Part shown: positions 8,952-18,246 of the stretch, piece after piece
How the letters are laid out: each line of letters begins with the position of its first letter
Numbering within the stretch: the first letter of the stretch is position 1
Origin: Leptolyngbya subtilissima AS-A7
Lineage (GTDB): Bacteria > Cyanobacteriota > Cyanobacteriia > Phormidesmidales > Phormidesmidaceae
NCBI RefSeq assembly: GCF_039962255.1
Contig: NZ_JAMPKY010000002.1
Span: 310,001-374,000, forward strand
DNA length: 64,000 nt
Direction: 5' to 3'
The notes under the pieces: generated by a model
What the model saw: the letters and a program-made list of their open reading frames with translations, nothing else
Databases searched by the model: none
Told to the model about the DNA's origin: nothing
Program-made: the position numbers and the translations under genes

Positions 8952-9626
8952 ATGAAGATCCTGCTCGTTGACGACGAAGTAGAACTCGCCGACCCACTGA
9001 GTCGCTTGCTCAATCGGGAAGGTTACGAGGTGGATGTGGCTACTAACGGAGAAACGGGCTGTGATCTGGCTGGCCAAGGCGGCTACGACTTGCTCATTCT
9101 CGACTGGATGCTGCCGGGGCTGAGCGGGTTAGAGATTTGTCGGCAGGTACGATCGCGCCAAGACAACACCCCCGTGCTCTTTCTCACGGCCAAAGATACC
9201 CTCAACGATCGCGTCGATGGCCTTGATGCCGGGGCTGACGATTATTTGGTCAAACCCTTCGAGCTTAGGGAACTGCTGGCGCGGGTGCGGGCGCTGCTGC
9301 GGCGATCGCCCAACCTAGAGCCCACCCAGCCCCGGCTCACCTTCAACGATCTCACCCTAGATGAATCTAACCAGCTCGCTCATCGCCAGGGTCAGCCCGT
9401 CGAACTATCTGAAAAAGAAACCCGCCTGCTAGCCTACCTGCTGCGCCACGCCAACCAGGTGCTCACCCACGAACAGATTTATCAAAGTGTCTGGGACGAC
9501 CAAGACGCCCCTAGCAGCAACGTGGTCGCCGCCCAAATGCGCCTGCTGCGCCGCAAAATAGAGCCCAAGGGCACCGCGCCGATTATTCACACGGTCTACG
9601 GCAAGGGATATCGGCTGGGTGAGTGA
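8952..9626 (+). CDS. rppA: OmpR/PhoB-family response regulator, RppA-like
   Basis: A 224-residue two-domain regulator. The receiver (residues 1-120) begins MKILLVDDE with the acidic pair, has the phosphoacceptor in LLILDWMLPG, Thr in FLTAKD and Lys in YLVKPF. A winged-helix DNA-binding domain follows, ending GKGYRLGE. The pattern DEVELADPLSRLL with DWMLPGLSGLE matches proteins annotated RppA in cyanobacteria, which link redox or metal signals to photosynthesis genes. The ATG at 8952 is chosen; an in-frame TTG at 8934 is less likely. No histidine kinase is adjacent, so its partner must lie elsewhere. Confidence 0.82.
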   Translation: MKILLVDDEVELADPLSRLLNREGYEVDVATNGETGCDLAGQGGYDLLILDWMLPGLSGLEICRQVRSRQDNTPVLFLTAKDTLNDRVDGLDAGADDYLVKPFELRELLARVRALLRRSPNLEPTQPRLTFNDLTLDESNQLAHRQGQPVELSEKETRLLAYLLRHANQVLTHEQIYQSVWDDQDAPSSNVVAAQMRLLRRKIEPKGTAPIIHTVYGKGYRLGE

Positions 9627-9674
9627 GAGGTAAGTTTTAAGTTGTGAATTTTCAATTAGCGAACTCAAAACTTT

Positions 9675-10259
9675 TTAGAATCTCGACCCTGGCTGCTTTA
9701 AAAATTCTGCCTCTTCAGGCGTTGCCTCTCGCCCCAAAATCTCGTTGCGATGGGGAAACCGGCCAAACCGCTGAATCACGTCTCGGTGGCGCATTGCATA
9801 GTCAAGGAAATTCTCAAGTTCAGGGTGGGCAGCGTGGAGCGATCGCACCAACTCCACCGAGCGCTCCTGATCGGCTAGATCTTCGCTGTGCTCCAGTGGT
9901 AGGTAAAAGAAGATGCGTTCCACCGGCAAAACCTGCTGGTCGTAGCCCTGGGCCAGGGCATAGTTGGCGGTGTCTCGGGCAGCGCGATCGCTGGCAAAAC
10001 TGCGCGGATCGCCTCGAAACAGATTACGAGGAAACTGATCGAGCAAAATCACTAGGGCAAGGCACGATCGCGGTTGCTGCGGCCACGTCGCCAGAGCACC
10101 AGTTGAAGCTTGCTCATAGTCAGTCAAAAACCGCTGTCGAATAGTGTCATCAAACGCTGGGTCTTTCTTGAACCAGGCCTGGCGCTGCTGACCATACTCG
10201 CTACTAGGATCCTCCGGGTCGCCAAACCAAAACCGCAGAATCTCATTCCAACGCTCCAT
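9675..10259 (-). CDS. DUF924 family protein
   Basis: A 194-residue, mostly helical protein with the DUF924 hallmarks ILRFWFGDPED, WFKKDPAFDD, LALVILLDQFPRN, FYLPLEHSED and YAMRHRDVIQRFGRFPHRN. The family has TPR-like helices and no firmly established role. It lies 8 bases downstream of the metallophosphoesterase gene in the same orientation, so the two are almost certainly one transcript. Confidence 0.88.
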   Translation of the reverse strand: MERWNEILRFWFGDPEDPSSEYGQQRQAWFKKDPAFDDTIRQRFLTDYEQASTGALATWPQQPRSCLALVILLDQFPRNLFRGDPRSFASDRAARDTANYALAQGYDQQVLPVERIFFYLPLEHSEDLADQERSVELVRSLHAAHPELENFLDYAMRHRDVIQRFGRFPHRNEILGREATPEEAEFLKQPGSRF

Positions 10260-10267
10260 CTACTCAC

Positions 10268-11848
10268 CTACTCCAGCACCAGCGGATCCAGCGCATAGTC
10301 CTCCCAGCTCTGGTGCGATCGCTCCGAAATGTGGGGCGTCACGATAAATTGGGGCACCTCATCCTGGGTGACATCGATGCGCACAAAGGAGTAAGGCCGC
10401 CGTCGCTCGGCTTTGTGGCCAGTGAGGCCCTTATACAACTGCGATTTTGCCACCAGCTTAAACTCCATTTGCCCATCGGGGTCTGCCCCTATGGGTTCAT
10501 AGAGCATGGTGCCCTCCGGCCGCTGCCGCCGCAGGCTTAGACCGCTACCGCCGCAGACTAGATAATTCATGTGGCTGTCGGCATAGCCCGTGGCCTCGGT
10601 TCTGAGATATTCAAAACAGTGGGCGTGGCCGTTGAGCACCAGGTTAACCGGGGGACGATTTACGCCAATTTCAGGCACCGCCGCCGCCACCTGGTCGAGC
10701 ACCCAACGCAGATTCTGACGAATGGCCATCGTCTGTCCCTGGCCCCACTTGGTATTCTCAGTCACGTAGGGCGGGTGGTGAAAGAACAGAATGCGGCCCC
10801 GCACCGCCTTATCCTGCCAAGAGGCAATTAGCCCGTCCCGCAACCACAGCAGCTGCTCGGTATCGACCAGGGTGGTGGGTCGAGGGTGCACCTGCTTTTC
10901 GATATCGAGCAGCATTTCCTCCATCTGCTCTATCTTGGCTTGAAGGTCATCTAAGCGCTCCTGGGCATGGGGATCGGTGCGCTGTAGGTGCATGGCTTCG
11001 TCTCGCACCTCCTGCTGCTGACGCTGAATCGCCTCTCGCTGGGCCAGCAATCGGCCTCGATAAGCCGCATTTGAGGCCCGCTGGGGCGACAGGGCCGGGT
11101 CGTTGAAGGTGCTGCTGTCGAGGGCAAAAAAGTCGATGCCGCCGTAGCGAAAGGTGTAGTAGCGGTTAGGCAGCCGGGTAAACTGCCCCGGCTGGTAGCG
11201 CAGCCCCAGGGTTTTCTCGCCCCAGGGGCCATAGTGGCGCTCGAGGTGAGCGTCTAGATCTTCATCCGACAGCGTTTTTAAGTAGTCTAAAAAAGCGCGG
11301 GCATAGGCATCGCCGATGCCAGAACCGTGCCAGCTCACATTGGGATTGAGGTTGAGCCCTAGCAGCTTGCGCACGGGCCGGGACAGCTGCACCAAAATGC
11401 TGTAGAGCCGGGGCAGGTTGTAATAGTCGTGGTTGCCCGGCACCGCCAAAAACGGGAACTGAAACACCATATTGTCAAAGGCGATTCGATCAGGGCGATC
11501 GCCCCCCACTAGCCATTCCCGGTAGGGCTTAATGAAATTCTCTGGATATTGCTCGCTAGAGCCCACCTGATAGACCACATCGCCCGTGTGCAGCAAAAAG
11601 CGGCAGTCTTGCAGATGGGGAAGCATTTGCTTGGCAATGCGCCGCTGAGGGTGATGGTCGGGGTGAGGACCAGAGCCGCTATCGCCAATCACCAAAAACG
11701 AGAACTCTCTGTCGTCGCTGCGACCGTCCTCCAAAATCAGCCGGGTCTGGTCGATGCGGCGCTGCATTAACATCGGGTGCTGCCAGCAAACCCGCTCCTT
11801 CATTTTGGCGACTTTGGTCAAAATGGGCGGGTCAAGAATGGAAGCCAT
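10268..11848 (-). CDS. Calcineurin-like metallophosphoesterase
   Basis: A 526-residue soluble phosphoesterase. Metal-ligand motifs appear in order: VIGDSGSG (Dx-type motif, about residue 53), HTGDVVYQ (GD), VPGNHDYY (GNHD), FFHHPPY (H) and LNGHAHCFEY (GHxH). A charged coiled-coil-like insert rich in Q, E and R (around residues 270-315) separates the GNHD and late motifs. No signal peptide is seen. The substrate is unknown. It forms a unit with the downstream DUF924 gene. Confidence 0.85.
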   Translation of the reverse strand: MASILDPPILTKVAKMKERVCWQHPMLMQRRIDQTRLILEDGRSDDREFSFLVIGDSGSGPHPDHHPQRRIAKQMLPHLQDCRFLLHTGDVVYQVGSSEQYPENFIKPYREWLVGGDRPDRIAFDNMVFQFPFLAVPGNHDYYNLPRLYSILVQLSRPVRKLLGLNLNPNVSWHGSGIGDAYARAFLDYLKTLSDEDLDAHLERHYGPWGEKTLGLRYQPGQFTRLPNRYYTFRYGGIDFFALDSSTFNDPALSPQRASNAAYRGRLLAQREAIQRQQQEVRDEAMHLQRTDPHAQERLDDLQAKIEQMEEMLLDIEKQVHPRPTTLVDTEQLLWLRDGLIASWQDKAVRGRILFFHHPPYVTENTKWGQGQTMAIRQNLRWVLDQVAAAVPEIGVNRPPVNLVLNGHAHCFEYLRTEATGYADSHMNYLVCGGSGLSLRRQRPEGTMLYEPIGADPDGQMEFKLVAKSQLYKGLTGHKAERRRPYSFVRIDVTQDEVPQFIVTPHISERSHQSWEDYALDPLVLE

Positions 11849-12092
11849 GGGTCAGGAGTGAATTATGCGGCGATTGAGAGCTGGCCCCAAAGTCGAAAGG
11901 CCCTCATTTAGGGTAATCTGTGTTTCCTAAAATTGCCGAGCCTCCTATGCAGCAGCGGCAATGATCCAGCGTAGGCAGGCTAAGCTAAATTCATTCCGGG
12001 TAGAGCGAGCAGGTGACGAGATGGCTATCGCTCTCCTCAATAGAGATTTGGTGGTCATTCCCTCTAAACAACAGCGCAACTTGCGATCGCCC

Positions 12093-12683
12093 ATGCCCCT
12101 CGACTCTATCCACAACGTCATTAACCACTTTGAACAGCAGCCTCGCTGGCGCAGCCGGGGCCAATTTCGCCAGGTGCTCAACAGTTGGGCCGCCGTCGTA
12201 GGCGATGGGGTAGCCCGCCAAGCCGCCCCCGTGCGGCTCGATCAAGACGTGCTGCACGTGGCGGTAGTCAACCCCATGTGGGCTCAAACCCTAACACTAG
12301 AGCGGCGGCGAATTCTAGCCAAGCTCAACGATCGCCTCCATCTCAACCTCAGCGACATTCGCTTTTCAAGCGGCGACTGGTATCGGCAAAATAAGTCGAC
12401 CCAGCCTGACCAAAGGACGGCAGCTTCCACAGAACTACCTGAGTGGCTGCGGCAGCATCCCAGCTATGAACCCCGAGCCATCCCGCGATCGCCCCAACGG
12501 CCCGAAACAGCCGAAGAGAGCTTTGAGCGCTGGGCTGGCCTGACTCAACAGCTGGCGGCCCAGCAGCCCCTTTGTCCCCAGTGCCACTGCCACTGCCCCA
12601 CAGGAGAACTCAAGCGCTGGGGACGGTGCAGCATTTGTGCGGTCAAAGGGCTCAAAGGCCCAGTTGGGCGACATTCTGTATGA
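12093..12683 (+). CDS. dciA: DciA-like replicative helicase loader (DUF721) with C-terminal zinc finger
   Basis: DUF721 proteins include DciA, the ancestral loader that interacts with DnaB helicase. The DUF721/KH-like region spans about residues 1-100 ([39 protein letters not shown]). A disordered linker leads to a C-terminal Cys cluster, CPQCHCHC...CSIC (about residues 167-186), like a zinc ribbon. The ATG at 12093 ([13 protein letters not shown]) matches the usual domain start; earlier in-frame ATGs at 12021 and 11961 would add unconserved residues. The 3' end overlaps lipB by 32 bases on the opposite strand. Helicase loading is inferred from family. Confidence 0.75.
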   Translation: MPLDSIHNVINHFEQQPRWRSRGQFRQVLNSWAAVVGDGVARQAAPVRLDQDVLHVAVVNPMWAQTLTLERRRILAKLNDRLHLNLSDIRFSSGDWYRQNKSTQPDQRTAASTELPEWLRQHPSYEPRAIPRSPQRPETAEESFERWAGLTQQLAAQQPLCPQCHCHCPTGELKRWGRCSICAVKGLKGPVGRHSV

Positions 12684-13335
12684 CGGGCTTGACCCCAAAC
12701 ACCTGAGCAAAGCGAGTGACCACGACGGGTCGCACCGACTCCACCGTAATGCCTGGGCAAAATTGGGCCAGGCTGCCCACCGATTTGTCGGCAATGCCAC
12801 AGGGCACGATCGCTTCAAATCCCGCCAAATCAGGACATACATTGAGTGCAAAGCCGTGCATCGTCACCCAGCGGCTCACCTTAATACCGATCGCTGCCAG
12901 CTTAGTGTTGCCCACCCATACTCCGGTTAGCCCGGCCTGCCGCCCTGCGCTCACGCCAAACTGGGCCAGCGTTTGAATCAGCACTTCCTCCAGCTGACGC
13001 AGATACCAGTGCAAATCGGGCTGGTGCCGCTTCAGGTTGAGAATGGGGTAGCCCACTAGCTGACCGGGGCAGTGGTGAGTGACCTCGCCCCCCCGCTCAA
13101 TGCGAAACAGAGGATAGGGCAATTCCTCAGCCGGGAGCTTGAGGTGGTCTAAGGTTGAGCCCTGGCCCAAGGTATAGACACCGGGATGCTCGACTAGCAG
13201 CAGGCGATCGGGCTGGGGGTGCTCGCGGTGGCGTTGTACCAGCGTCTTTTGCAACGTCCAAGCTTCTGTAAAGGGCATAACACCCAGCTCGTAAATATCG
13301 CAGCGGAGCGTTGATTCCCCGTGGTTTTGATTCAT
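12652..13335 (-). CDS. lipB: Octanoyltransferase (lipoate biosynthesis)
   Basis: Transfers octanoyl from octanoyl-ACP to lipoyl domains, such as pyruvate dehydrogenase E2 and glycine cleavage H protein. Motifs are [15 protein letters not shown], the [18 protein letters not shown] lipoate/protein-ligase signature, and [22 protein letters not shown] containing the catalytic Lys. A conserved Cys follows in [12 protein letters not shown]. About 227 residues from the ATG at 13335; an upstream in-frame ATG at 13410 would add 25 atypical residues. The gene's 3' end overlaps dciA. Confidence 0.95.
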   Translation of the reverse strand: MNQNHGESTLRCDIYELGVMPFTEAWTLQKTLVQRHREHPQPDRLLLVEHPGVYTLGQGSTLDHLKLPAEELPYPLFRIERGGEVTHHCPGQLVGYPILNLKRHQPDLHWYLRQLEEVLIQTLAQFGVSAGRQAGLTGVWVGNTKLAAIGIKVSRWVTMHGFALNVCPDLAGFEAIVPCGIADKSVGSLAQFCPGITVESVRPVVVTRFAQVFGVKPVIQNVAQLGL

Positions 13336-13488
13336 TCCTGTCAAGCGTAAATCAGCGGGAATAGCCCATTTTTCCTGGGTTTTGCAATCAAGAATTATCA
13401 ACCCATGCAAAGGATTCTAACGGACGCTGTTGTGCAGAATACAAGGTGTTAGGGTGAAACCAAGCCGACGTATCAAGGAGTCCGCTTT

Positions 13489-14142
13489 ATGAAGCTGGTA
13501 ATCCATGGCAGAAATATTGAGATCACAGACGCGATTCGGGAGCATGTAGAGCAAAAAATCCTCAAGGCGGTGAGTCACTTCAAACACCTCACCAACGAGG
13601 TCGATGTCCACCTATCCGTAGCCAAAAACCCCAGAATTGGAGCCAACCAGGCCGCTGAAGTTACCCTATTCGTAGACGGAGCCGTTGTTAGAGCCGAAGA
13701 AAGCAGCGAAAATCTTTACGCCAGCATCGACCTAGTAGCCGACAAAATTAGCCGCCAACTGCGCAAGTTTAAAGAAAAGCGCAACACTCGCATGCAGGGC
13801 AGTTTGGGCAAAACGACCGAGGCCTACCTGAATGAAGCGCCGCTGACCGATGTCACCCACGTGCTCAATACCAGCGAGCCCCAGCTTCCTGAAGAGGTGA
13901 TTCGCACCAAATACTTCGCCATGTCGCCCATGTCTGTGACAGAGGCCCTGGAGCAACTAGCGGTCATCGATCACGATTTTTATATGTTTCTCAATGCAGA
14001 AACTGAGGAAATCAACGTGATTTATGAGCGCAACCACGGCGGCTATGGGCTCATTCAACCCCGCAAGCCCAACCAAAATGGCCATCTTAATGGCCACGAC
14101 AGCAAGGCTAAGAGCCACGCTGAGACCGCTGCTCACAGCTAA
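13489..14142 (+). CDS. hpf: Long-form ribosome hibernation promoting factor, LrtA-type
   Basis: Binds the 30S decoding region and drives 100S dimer formation during dark or starvation; in cyanobacteria the gene is known as lrtA, a light-repressed transcript. The N-terminal HPF/RaiA domain (residues 1-105) starts MKLVIHGRNIEITDAIREHV. A basic, disordered linker leads to the C-terminal dimerisation domain (about 140-190) with VIRTKYFAMSPMSVTEA and the LNAETEEINVIYERNHGGYGLI ending. The length of 217 residues marks the long form. AAGGAG precedes the ATG, and a strong terminator follows 20 bases after the stop. Confidence 0.95.
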   Translation: MKLVIHGRNIEITDAIREHVEQKILKAVSHFKHLTNEVDVHLSVAKNPRIGANQAAEVTLFVDGAVVRAEESSENLYASIDLVADKISRQLRKFKEKRNTRMQGSLGKTTEAYLNEAPLTDVTHVLNTSEPQLPEEVIRTKYFAMSPMSVTEALEQLAVIDHDFYMFLNAETEEINVIYERNHGGYGLIQPRKPNQNGHLNGHDSKAKSHAETAAHS

Positions 14143-14162
14143 TCCTATATAAATCGACCCTT

Positions 14163-14198
14163 AAAAAAGCCCCAGCCTGCGCAGGCTGGGGCTTTTTT
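14163..14198 (+). terminator. Rho-independent terminator of hpf/lrtA
   Basis: A perfect palindrome with AAAAAAGCCCCAGCCTGC on one side and its complement ending in TTTTTT on the other. The GC-rich stem is flanked by A and T runs, so it can work in both directions, between hpf and the convergent grxC. Confidence 0.92.
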
Positions 14199-14237
14199 GC
14201 AAAACTAAAACCTTGGGTTCTATCTGCGTCAGCAATA

Positions 14238-14507
14238 TTAAGCAGGAGAACCAGCTAGCAAAGGCTCGACGCCGTTTTTAGCGTCTAGAGCAAAGAAGTC
14301 ATCGCAGCCGCCCACGTGGTGGTCGTTGATAAAGATTTGCGGCAGCGATCGCCGCCCGTTAGCCCGCTGAGACATTTTGCTGCGAGCGGCTTCATCACCA
14401 TCAATGCAGTACTCGGTGTAAGCAATGCCCTTTTGATCAAGCAGTCGCTTGGCACGAATACAGAAGGGACAGCTGCTCCAGGTATAAATTTCGACGTTAG
14501 GGGTCAT
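14238..14507 (-). CDS. grxC: Glutaredoxin 3
   Basis: An 89-residue glutaredoxin with dithiol active site CPFC at about residues 13-16, the cis-proline motif RSLPQIFI, and the glutathione-binding GGCDDFFAL. It reduces disulfides and mixed disulfides using glutathione in the cytosol. Size and motifs are typical of GrxC-type proteins. It is transcribed toward the hpf terminator, and an AGGTG-like ribosome site precedes the ATG at 14507. Confidence 0.95.
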   Translation of the reverse strand: MTPNVEIYTWSSCPFCIRAKRLLDQKGIAYTEYCIDGDEAARSKMSQRANGRRSLPQIFINDHHVGGCDDFFALDAKNGVEPLLAGSPA

Positions 14508-14599
14508 AGCGCACCTCCAAGGGCGGTATTCAAGGTTCTTTACATTATTTTAGTCTTCTCAGCACTGTCGCTACGTCCACAGTTCGGTAGGCATATCCC

Positions 14600-16135
14600 T
14601 CACCCACTCCCCTTCAGCGCGTGGGCGATCGCATCCACCACCCGCGACACCTCCACAATCTCCAGCCCATCCACCTTCACAGATTGCCCCTTGGGCACAA
14701 TCGCCCGCTTAAAGCCCAGCTTCGCCGCCTCCTTCAACCGCAGCTCTAGTTGGGAAATCGGCCGCACTTGCCCGCCCAAACCCACTTCACCAATCAGTAC
14801 GAGTTCTGGATCGACGAGGCGATCGCGAAAGCTGGCCACCACCGAAATCGCGATGCCCAGATCTGCTGCTGGTTCCCCCACAGCCAACCCACCGGACGAC
14901 GCCACATAGGCATCTAGCTTAGACAGAGGAATGCCCACCCGCTTCTCTAACACCGCCAAAATTTGCAGCAGCCGGTTGTACTCCACCCCCGTGGTTGAGC
15001 GCCGGGGCGAGCTGTAGCTGGTGGGGCTGACCAGCGATTGTAGCTCTACCACCAGAGGTCGGGTGCCCTCACAGGCGACGATGGTGGCAATACCCGGCAC
15101 CTGCTCGTCCCGGTTGCCGAGGAAAAGGGCTGAAGGATTGCTGATCTCCGCCAGACCGCGATCGACCATTTCAAACACGCCCAGCTCGTGGGTAGCGCCA
15201 AACCGGTTTTTGACTGACCTGAGCAGTCGGTGGCTGGCAAAGCGATCGCCCTCAAAGTACAACACCGTATCGACTAGGTGTTCGAGCACTTTGGGACCTG
15301 CGATCGCCCCCTCCTTCGTCACGTGACCCACAATAAACAGAGAAATGTTTGATCGCTTCGCCAACTGCATCAGCGCCGACGTACATTCCCTCACCTGCGA
15401 CACCGACCCCGGTGCCGAGGTCAGCGCCGCATAGTACAACGCCTGAATACTGTCGATAATCGCCACCGTCGGCTTCAGCGACTCTAGCTCCATCAAGATA
15501 GTCTCTAGATCAATCTCCGGCAGCAAAAACAACTGCGAATCCACTGCCTCCACCCCAGCTGGCTCAAACTCCTCCAGCTCCGCCTCTTCTTGTCTCTCTG
15601 CCCGCTTCCCGTTTTCCTTCTTCCCTTTAGGATTCTCCCTCCTACTCCCTACCCCATCACCCCCTACCCCAACACTCCCCACCGGCCCCAGCCGCTGCCA
15701 CCGCAGCTTCACCTGCTGACCCGACTCCTCCGCGCATACGTACAGCACCCGCTGCCGCGCTGCTAGCTGGTTCGCCACCTGAAGCAGCAGGGTAGATTTG
15801 CCAATGCCGGGGTCACCCCCTAGCAGCACCAACGAACCCGGCACAATGCCACCGCCCAGCACCCGGTCAAGCTCTCCATAGCCCGAGGGCAGACGCGCCT
15901 GAGGATGGTCTTGAATCTGGTTAAGGGTCATCGCCAGACGTGGCTGACTGACCTTGGCCGTCGTTGACCCGCCCCGACTACGGCCTAAAGCAGAGGCCCG
16001 AGCAGTCGTCTCCTTAGCAGGCTGAGCCTGTTCTACCAGAGCATTCCAGCTGTTGCACACGGGGCAGCGGCCAAAGTACTGAGGCGACTCAGCTCCGCAT
16101 TCATTGCAAACAAAAATTGAACGAGATTTAGCCAT
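14600..16135 (-). CDS. radA: DNA repair protein RadA (Sms) with a linker insertion
   Basis: RecA-like branch-migration ATPase in recombinational repair. Domains in order: zinc finger CNECGAESPQYFGRCPVC (residues 10-27), Walker A GGDPGIGKST (about 106-115), Walker B VAIIDSIQALY, the RadA-specific KNRFGATHELG, and a C-terminal Lon-like domain (KLDAYVASSGGLAVGEPAADL). Residues of about 151-200 are a charged, low-complexity stretch (ENPKGKKENGKRAERQEEAE) that normal RadA lacks. It is encoded by a polypyrimidine-rich tract at 15536-15685 that resembles intergenic repeats elsewhere in this window. The frame stays open, so the protein is probably functional. Confidence 0.95.
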   Translation of the reverse strand: MAKSRSIFVCNECGAESPQYFGRCPVCNSWNALVEQAQPAKETTARASALGRSRGGSTTAKVSQPRLAMTLNQIQDHPQARLPSGYGELDRVLGGGIVPGSLVLLGGDPGIGKSTLLLQVANQLAARQRVLYVCAEESGQQVKLRWQRLGPVGSVGVGGDGVGSRRENPKGKKENGKRAERQEEAELEEFEPAGVEAVDSQLFLLPEIDLETILMELESLKPTVAIIDSIQALYYAALTSAPGSVSQVRECTSALMQLAKRSNISLFIVGHVTKEGAIAGPKVLEHLVDTVLYFEGDRFASHRLLRSVKNRFGATHELGVFEMVDRGLAEISNPSALFLGNRDEQVPGIATIVACEGTRPLVVELQSLVSPTSYSSPRRSTTGVEYNRLLQILAVLEKRVGIPLSKLDAYVASSGGLAVGEPAADLGIAISVVASFRDRLVDPELVLIGEVGLGGQVRPISQLELRLKEAAKLGFKRAIVPKGQSVKVDGLEIVEVSRVVDAIAHALKGSG

Positions 16136-16428
16136 AACTACCCTTGCCCCGCCGATTATTCAGGGCGATACTTGGCTCTAAAACACGGCTGCTGCTGCGC
16201 AATAAACCTTAAAAAAGCCTGAAGCACAGATGTTCCACGCATGCGGCATGAATCAATACACATAGAATAATCAAACGTCGTAGGTTCTGCTTCGGCAGCG
16301 TTTGAGGGGGCTGCTGTGGCGGTGCCCACGGTTGTTTAGCTCAATCAACTCATTAGCTTTCAAAAGTTAATCATTAAACGTTGCGATTGTTTATAGAATA
16401 TGACGTTATGTAGGGAGCCTTGAAAGCC

Positions 16429-17157
16429 TTGGAAAACAACAAAGAAAAAATTCTAGTGGTCGACGATGAGGCCAGCATTCGGCGAATTCTCGAGACCCGC
16501 CTATCGATGATTGGCTATGACGTTGTCACCGCCGCCGATGGCGAAGAGGCCCTAGAAACCTTTCGCAATGCCGCTCCTGACCTGGTTGTGCTCGATGTGA
16601 TGATGCCCAAGCTCGACGGCTACGGCGTCTGTCAAGAGCTACGCAAAGAGTCTGACATTCCTATTATTATGCTTACCGCCCTGGGCGATGTGGCCGATCG
16701 CATCACCGGCCTAGAGCTTGGGGCCGACGACTACGTAGTCAAACCCTTCTCTCCCAAAGAACTAGAGGCCCGCATTCGCTCCGTGCTGCGCCGGGTCGAC
16801 AAAACCGGCATGACCGGCATTCCCAGCTCCGGCGTCATCTCTGTCAACACCATTCGTATCGACACTAATAAGCGCCAGGTGTACAAAGGCGACGAGCGCA
16901 TTCGCCTCACTGGCATGGAGTTCAGCCTGCTCGAGCTGCTGGTTAGCCGCTCCGGAGAGCCCTTTTCCCGCTCCGAAATTTTGCAGGAAGTATGGGGCTA
17001 CACCCCTGAGCGTCACGTTGATACCCGCGTGGTCGACGTGCACATCTCTCGCCTGCGGGCCAAGCTTGAAGACGACCCTAGCAACCCAGAGCTAATTCTC
17101 ACCGCTCGGGGTACCGGCTACCTGTTTCAGCGGATAGTGGAGCCCGGCGAAGAATAG
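16429..17157 (+). CDS. rpaB: Response regulator RpaB
   Basis: Essential OmpR-family regulator that with histidine kinase NblS controls high-light and photosystem genes through HLR1 sites. The receiver begins KEKILVVDDEASIRRILETRLSMIG, with phosphoacceptor Asp in VVLDVMMPKLDGYG, Thr in MLTALGD and Lys in YVVKPFSPKE. A winged helix follows (GTGYLFQR). Family members usually start MENxKEKILVVDDE, which corresponds here to a TTG at 16429. GGGAG lies about 11 bases before it, whereas the first TTG (16420) is only 2 bases from that site. The first codon is therefore TTG. About 290 bases upstream hold no gene. Confidence 0.95.
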   Translation: MENNKEKILVVDDEASIRRILETRLSMIGYDVVTAADGEEALETFRNAAPDLVVLDVMMPKLDGYGVCQELRKESDIPIIMLTALGDVADRITGLELGADDYVVKPFSPKELEARIRSVLRRVDKTGMTGIPSSGVISVNTIRIDTNKRQVYKGDERIRLTGMEFSLLELLVSRSGEPFSRSEILQEVWGYTPERHVDTRVVDVHISRLRAKLEDDPSNPELILTARGTGYLFQRIVEPGEE

Positions 17158-17208
17158 TCGGTAGGGTAGTCTGCTAGAATTTGCTCAGGTTTTTAACAGA
17201 TTTAGCAG

Positions 17209-18243
17209 ATGGGTTTTAACCGGGCACGCATTGCCATTGATGCCATGGGGGGAGACTTCGCCCCAGGCGAGATCGTTGCAGGTGCCATTCGCGCCAAGGC
17301 CGAGCTAGATGTCGATGTCGCTTTAGTCGGCGATGTTGACCAAATCAAGGCGTCTACGGCTAGTCCGGAGCAGCTGGTGGGCATTGAGCTAGTGCCCGCC
17401 GAGGGCAGCATCGAAATGCACGAAGAGCCGCTGAGCGCCCTGCGCAAAAAGCCCCAAGCCTCCATCAACGTGGCGATGGACTTGGTCAAACGCAATGAGG
17501 CCGATGCAGTGGTGTCTGCAGGGCACTCTGGGGCAGCGATGGCTGCCGCCCTGCTGCGTTTGGGGCGACTAAAGGGTATTGACCGACCGGCGATCGGGGC
17601 TGTGTTTCCCACTGTAGTCGCCAACAAATCGGTGCTGATTTTAGACGTGGGAGCCAATGTAGACTGCCGCCCCAAGTATCTAGAACAGTTCGCCATCATG
17701 GGCACCATCTATTCCCGCTACGTGCTGGGAGTCGATAATCCTCGTGTGGGGCTAATCAACATTGGCGAAGAGCCTAGCAAGGGCAACGACGCGGCCTTAA
17801 AGGCTCACCAACTGCTTGAAGAAAACCCCAACATCCCCTTCGCGGGTAACGCCGAGGGGCGTGATATTCTCTCTGGTCAGTTTGATGTGGTGGTCTGCGA
17901 CGGTTTCGTGGGCAATGTGCTGCTCAAGTTTGCCGAGGCAGTAGGTGAGTCGGTGCTGCAAATTTTGCGAGAAGAGCTGCCTCAAGGCGTGCGTGGCAAA
18001 ATTGGGGCGTCGATCCTCAAACCTAACCTGCGTCGCATTAAGCAGCGGGTCGACCACGCCGAGCACGGCGGTGGCCTGTTGCTGGGTGTGGCTGGGGTGA
18101 CGGTGATTAGCCACGGCAGCTCCCAAGCACCCTCGGTATTTAACGCTATTCGGCTGGCTAAAGAGGCAGTCGACAACCGCGTTCAAGACCGCATTCAGGC
18201 CCAGTACCAGCGGGTGGCCATCCCCGCAGCAGACGGAGAATAA
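17209..18243 (+). CDS. plsX: Phosphate acyltransferase PlsX
   Basis: Makes acyl-phosphate from acyl-ACP and phosphate, the first step of the PlsX/PlsY route to lysophosphatidate. The 344-residue protein starts IAIDAMGGDFAPGEIVAGAI and contains VSAGHSGAAMAAALL and LDVGANVDCRPKYLEQFAIMG. It also has the characteristic VVCDGFVGNVLLKFAEAVGE and the C-terminal HGSSQAPSVFNAIRLA. It heads a lipid cluster, with fabH starting 4 bases after its stop. Confidence 0.97.
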   Translation: MGFNRARIAIDAMGGDFAPGEIVAGAIRAKAELDVDVALVGDVDQIKASTASPEQLVGIELVPAEGSIEMHEEPLSALRKKPQASINVAMDLVKRNEADAVVSAGHSGAAMAAALLRLGRLKGIDRPAIGAVFPTVVANKSVLILDVGANVDCRPKYLEQFAIMGTIYSRYVLGVDNPRVGLINIGEEPSKGNDAALKAHQLLEENPNIPFAGNAEGRDILSGQFDVVVCDGFVGNVLLKFAEAVGESVLQILREELPQGVRGKIGASILKPNLRRIKQRVDHAEHGGGLLLGVAGVTVISHGSSQAPSVFNAIRLAKEAVDNRVQDRIQAQYQRVAIPAADGE

Positions 18244-18246
18244 CCC

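Noticed and set aside
10571-10831. Plus-strand ORF of 86 aa
   Set aside because: Shadow of the metallophosphoesterase gene, which has all metal motifs.
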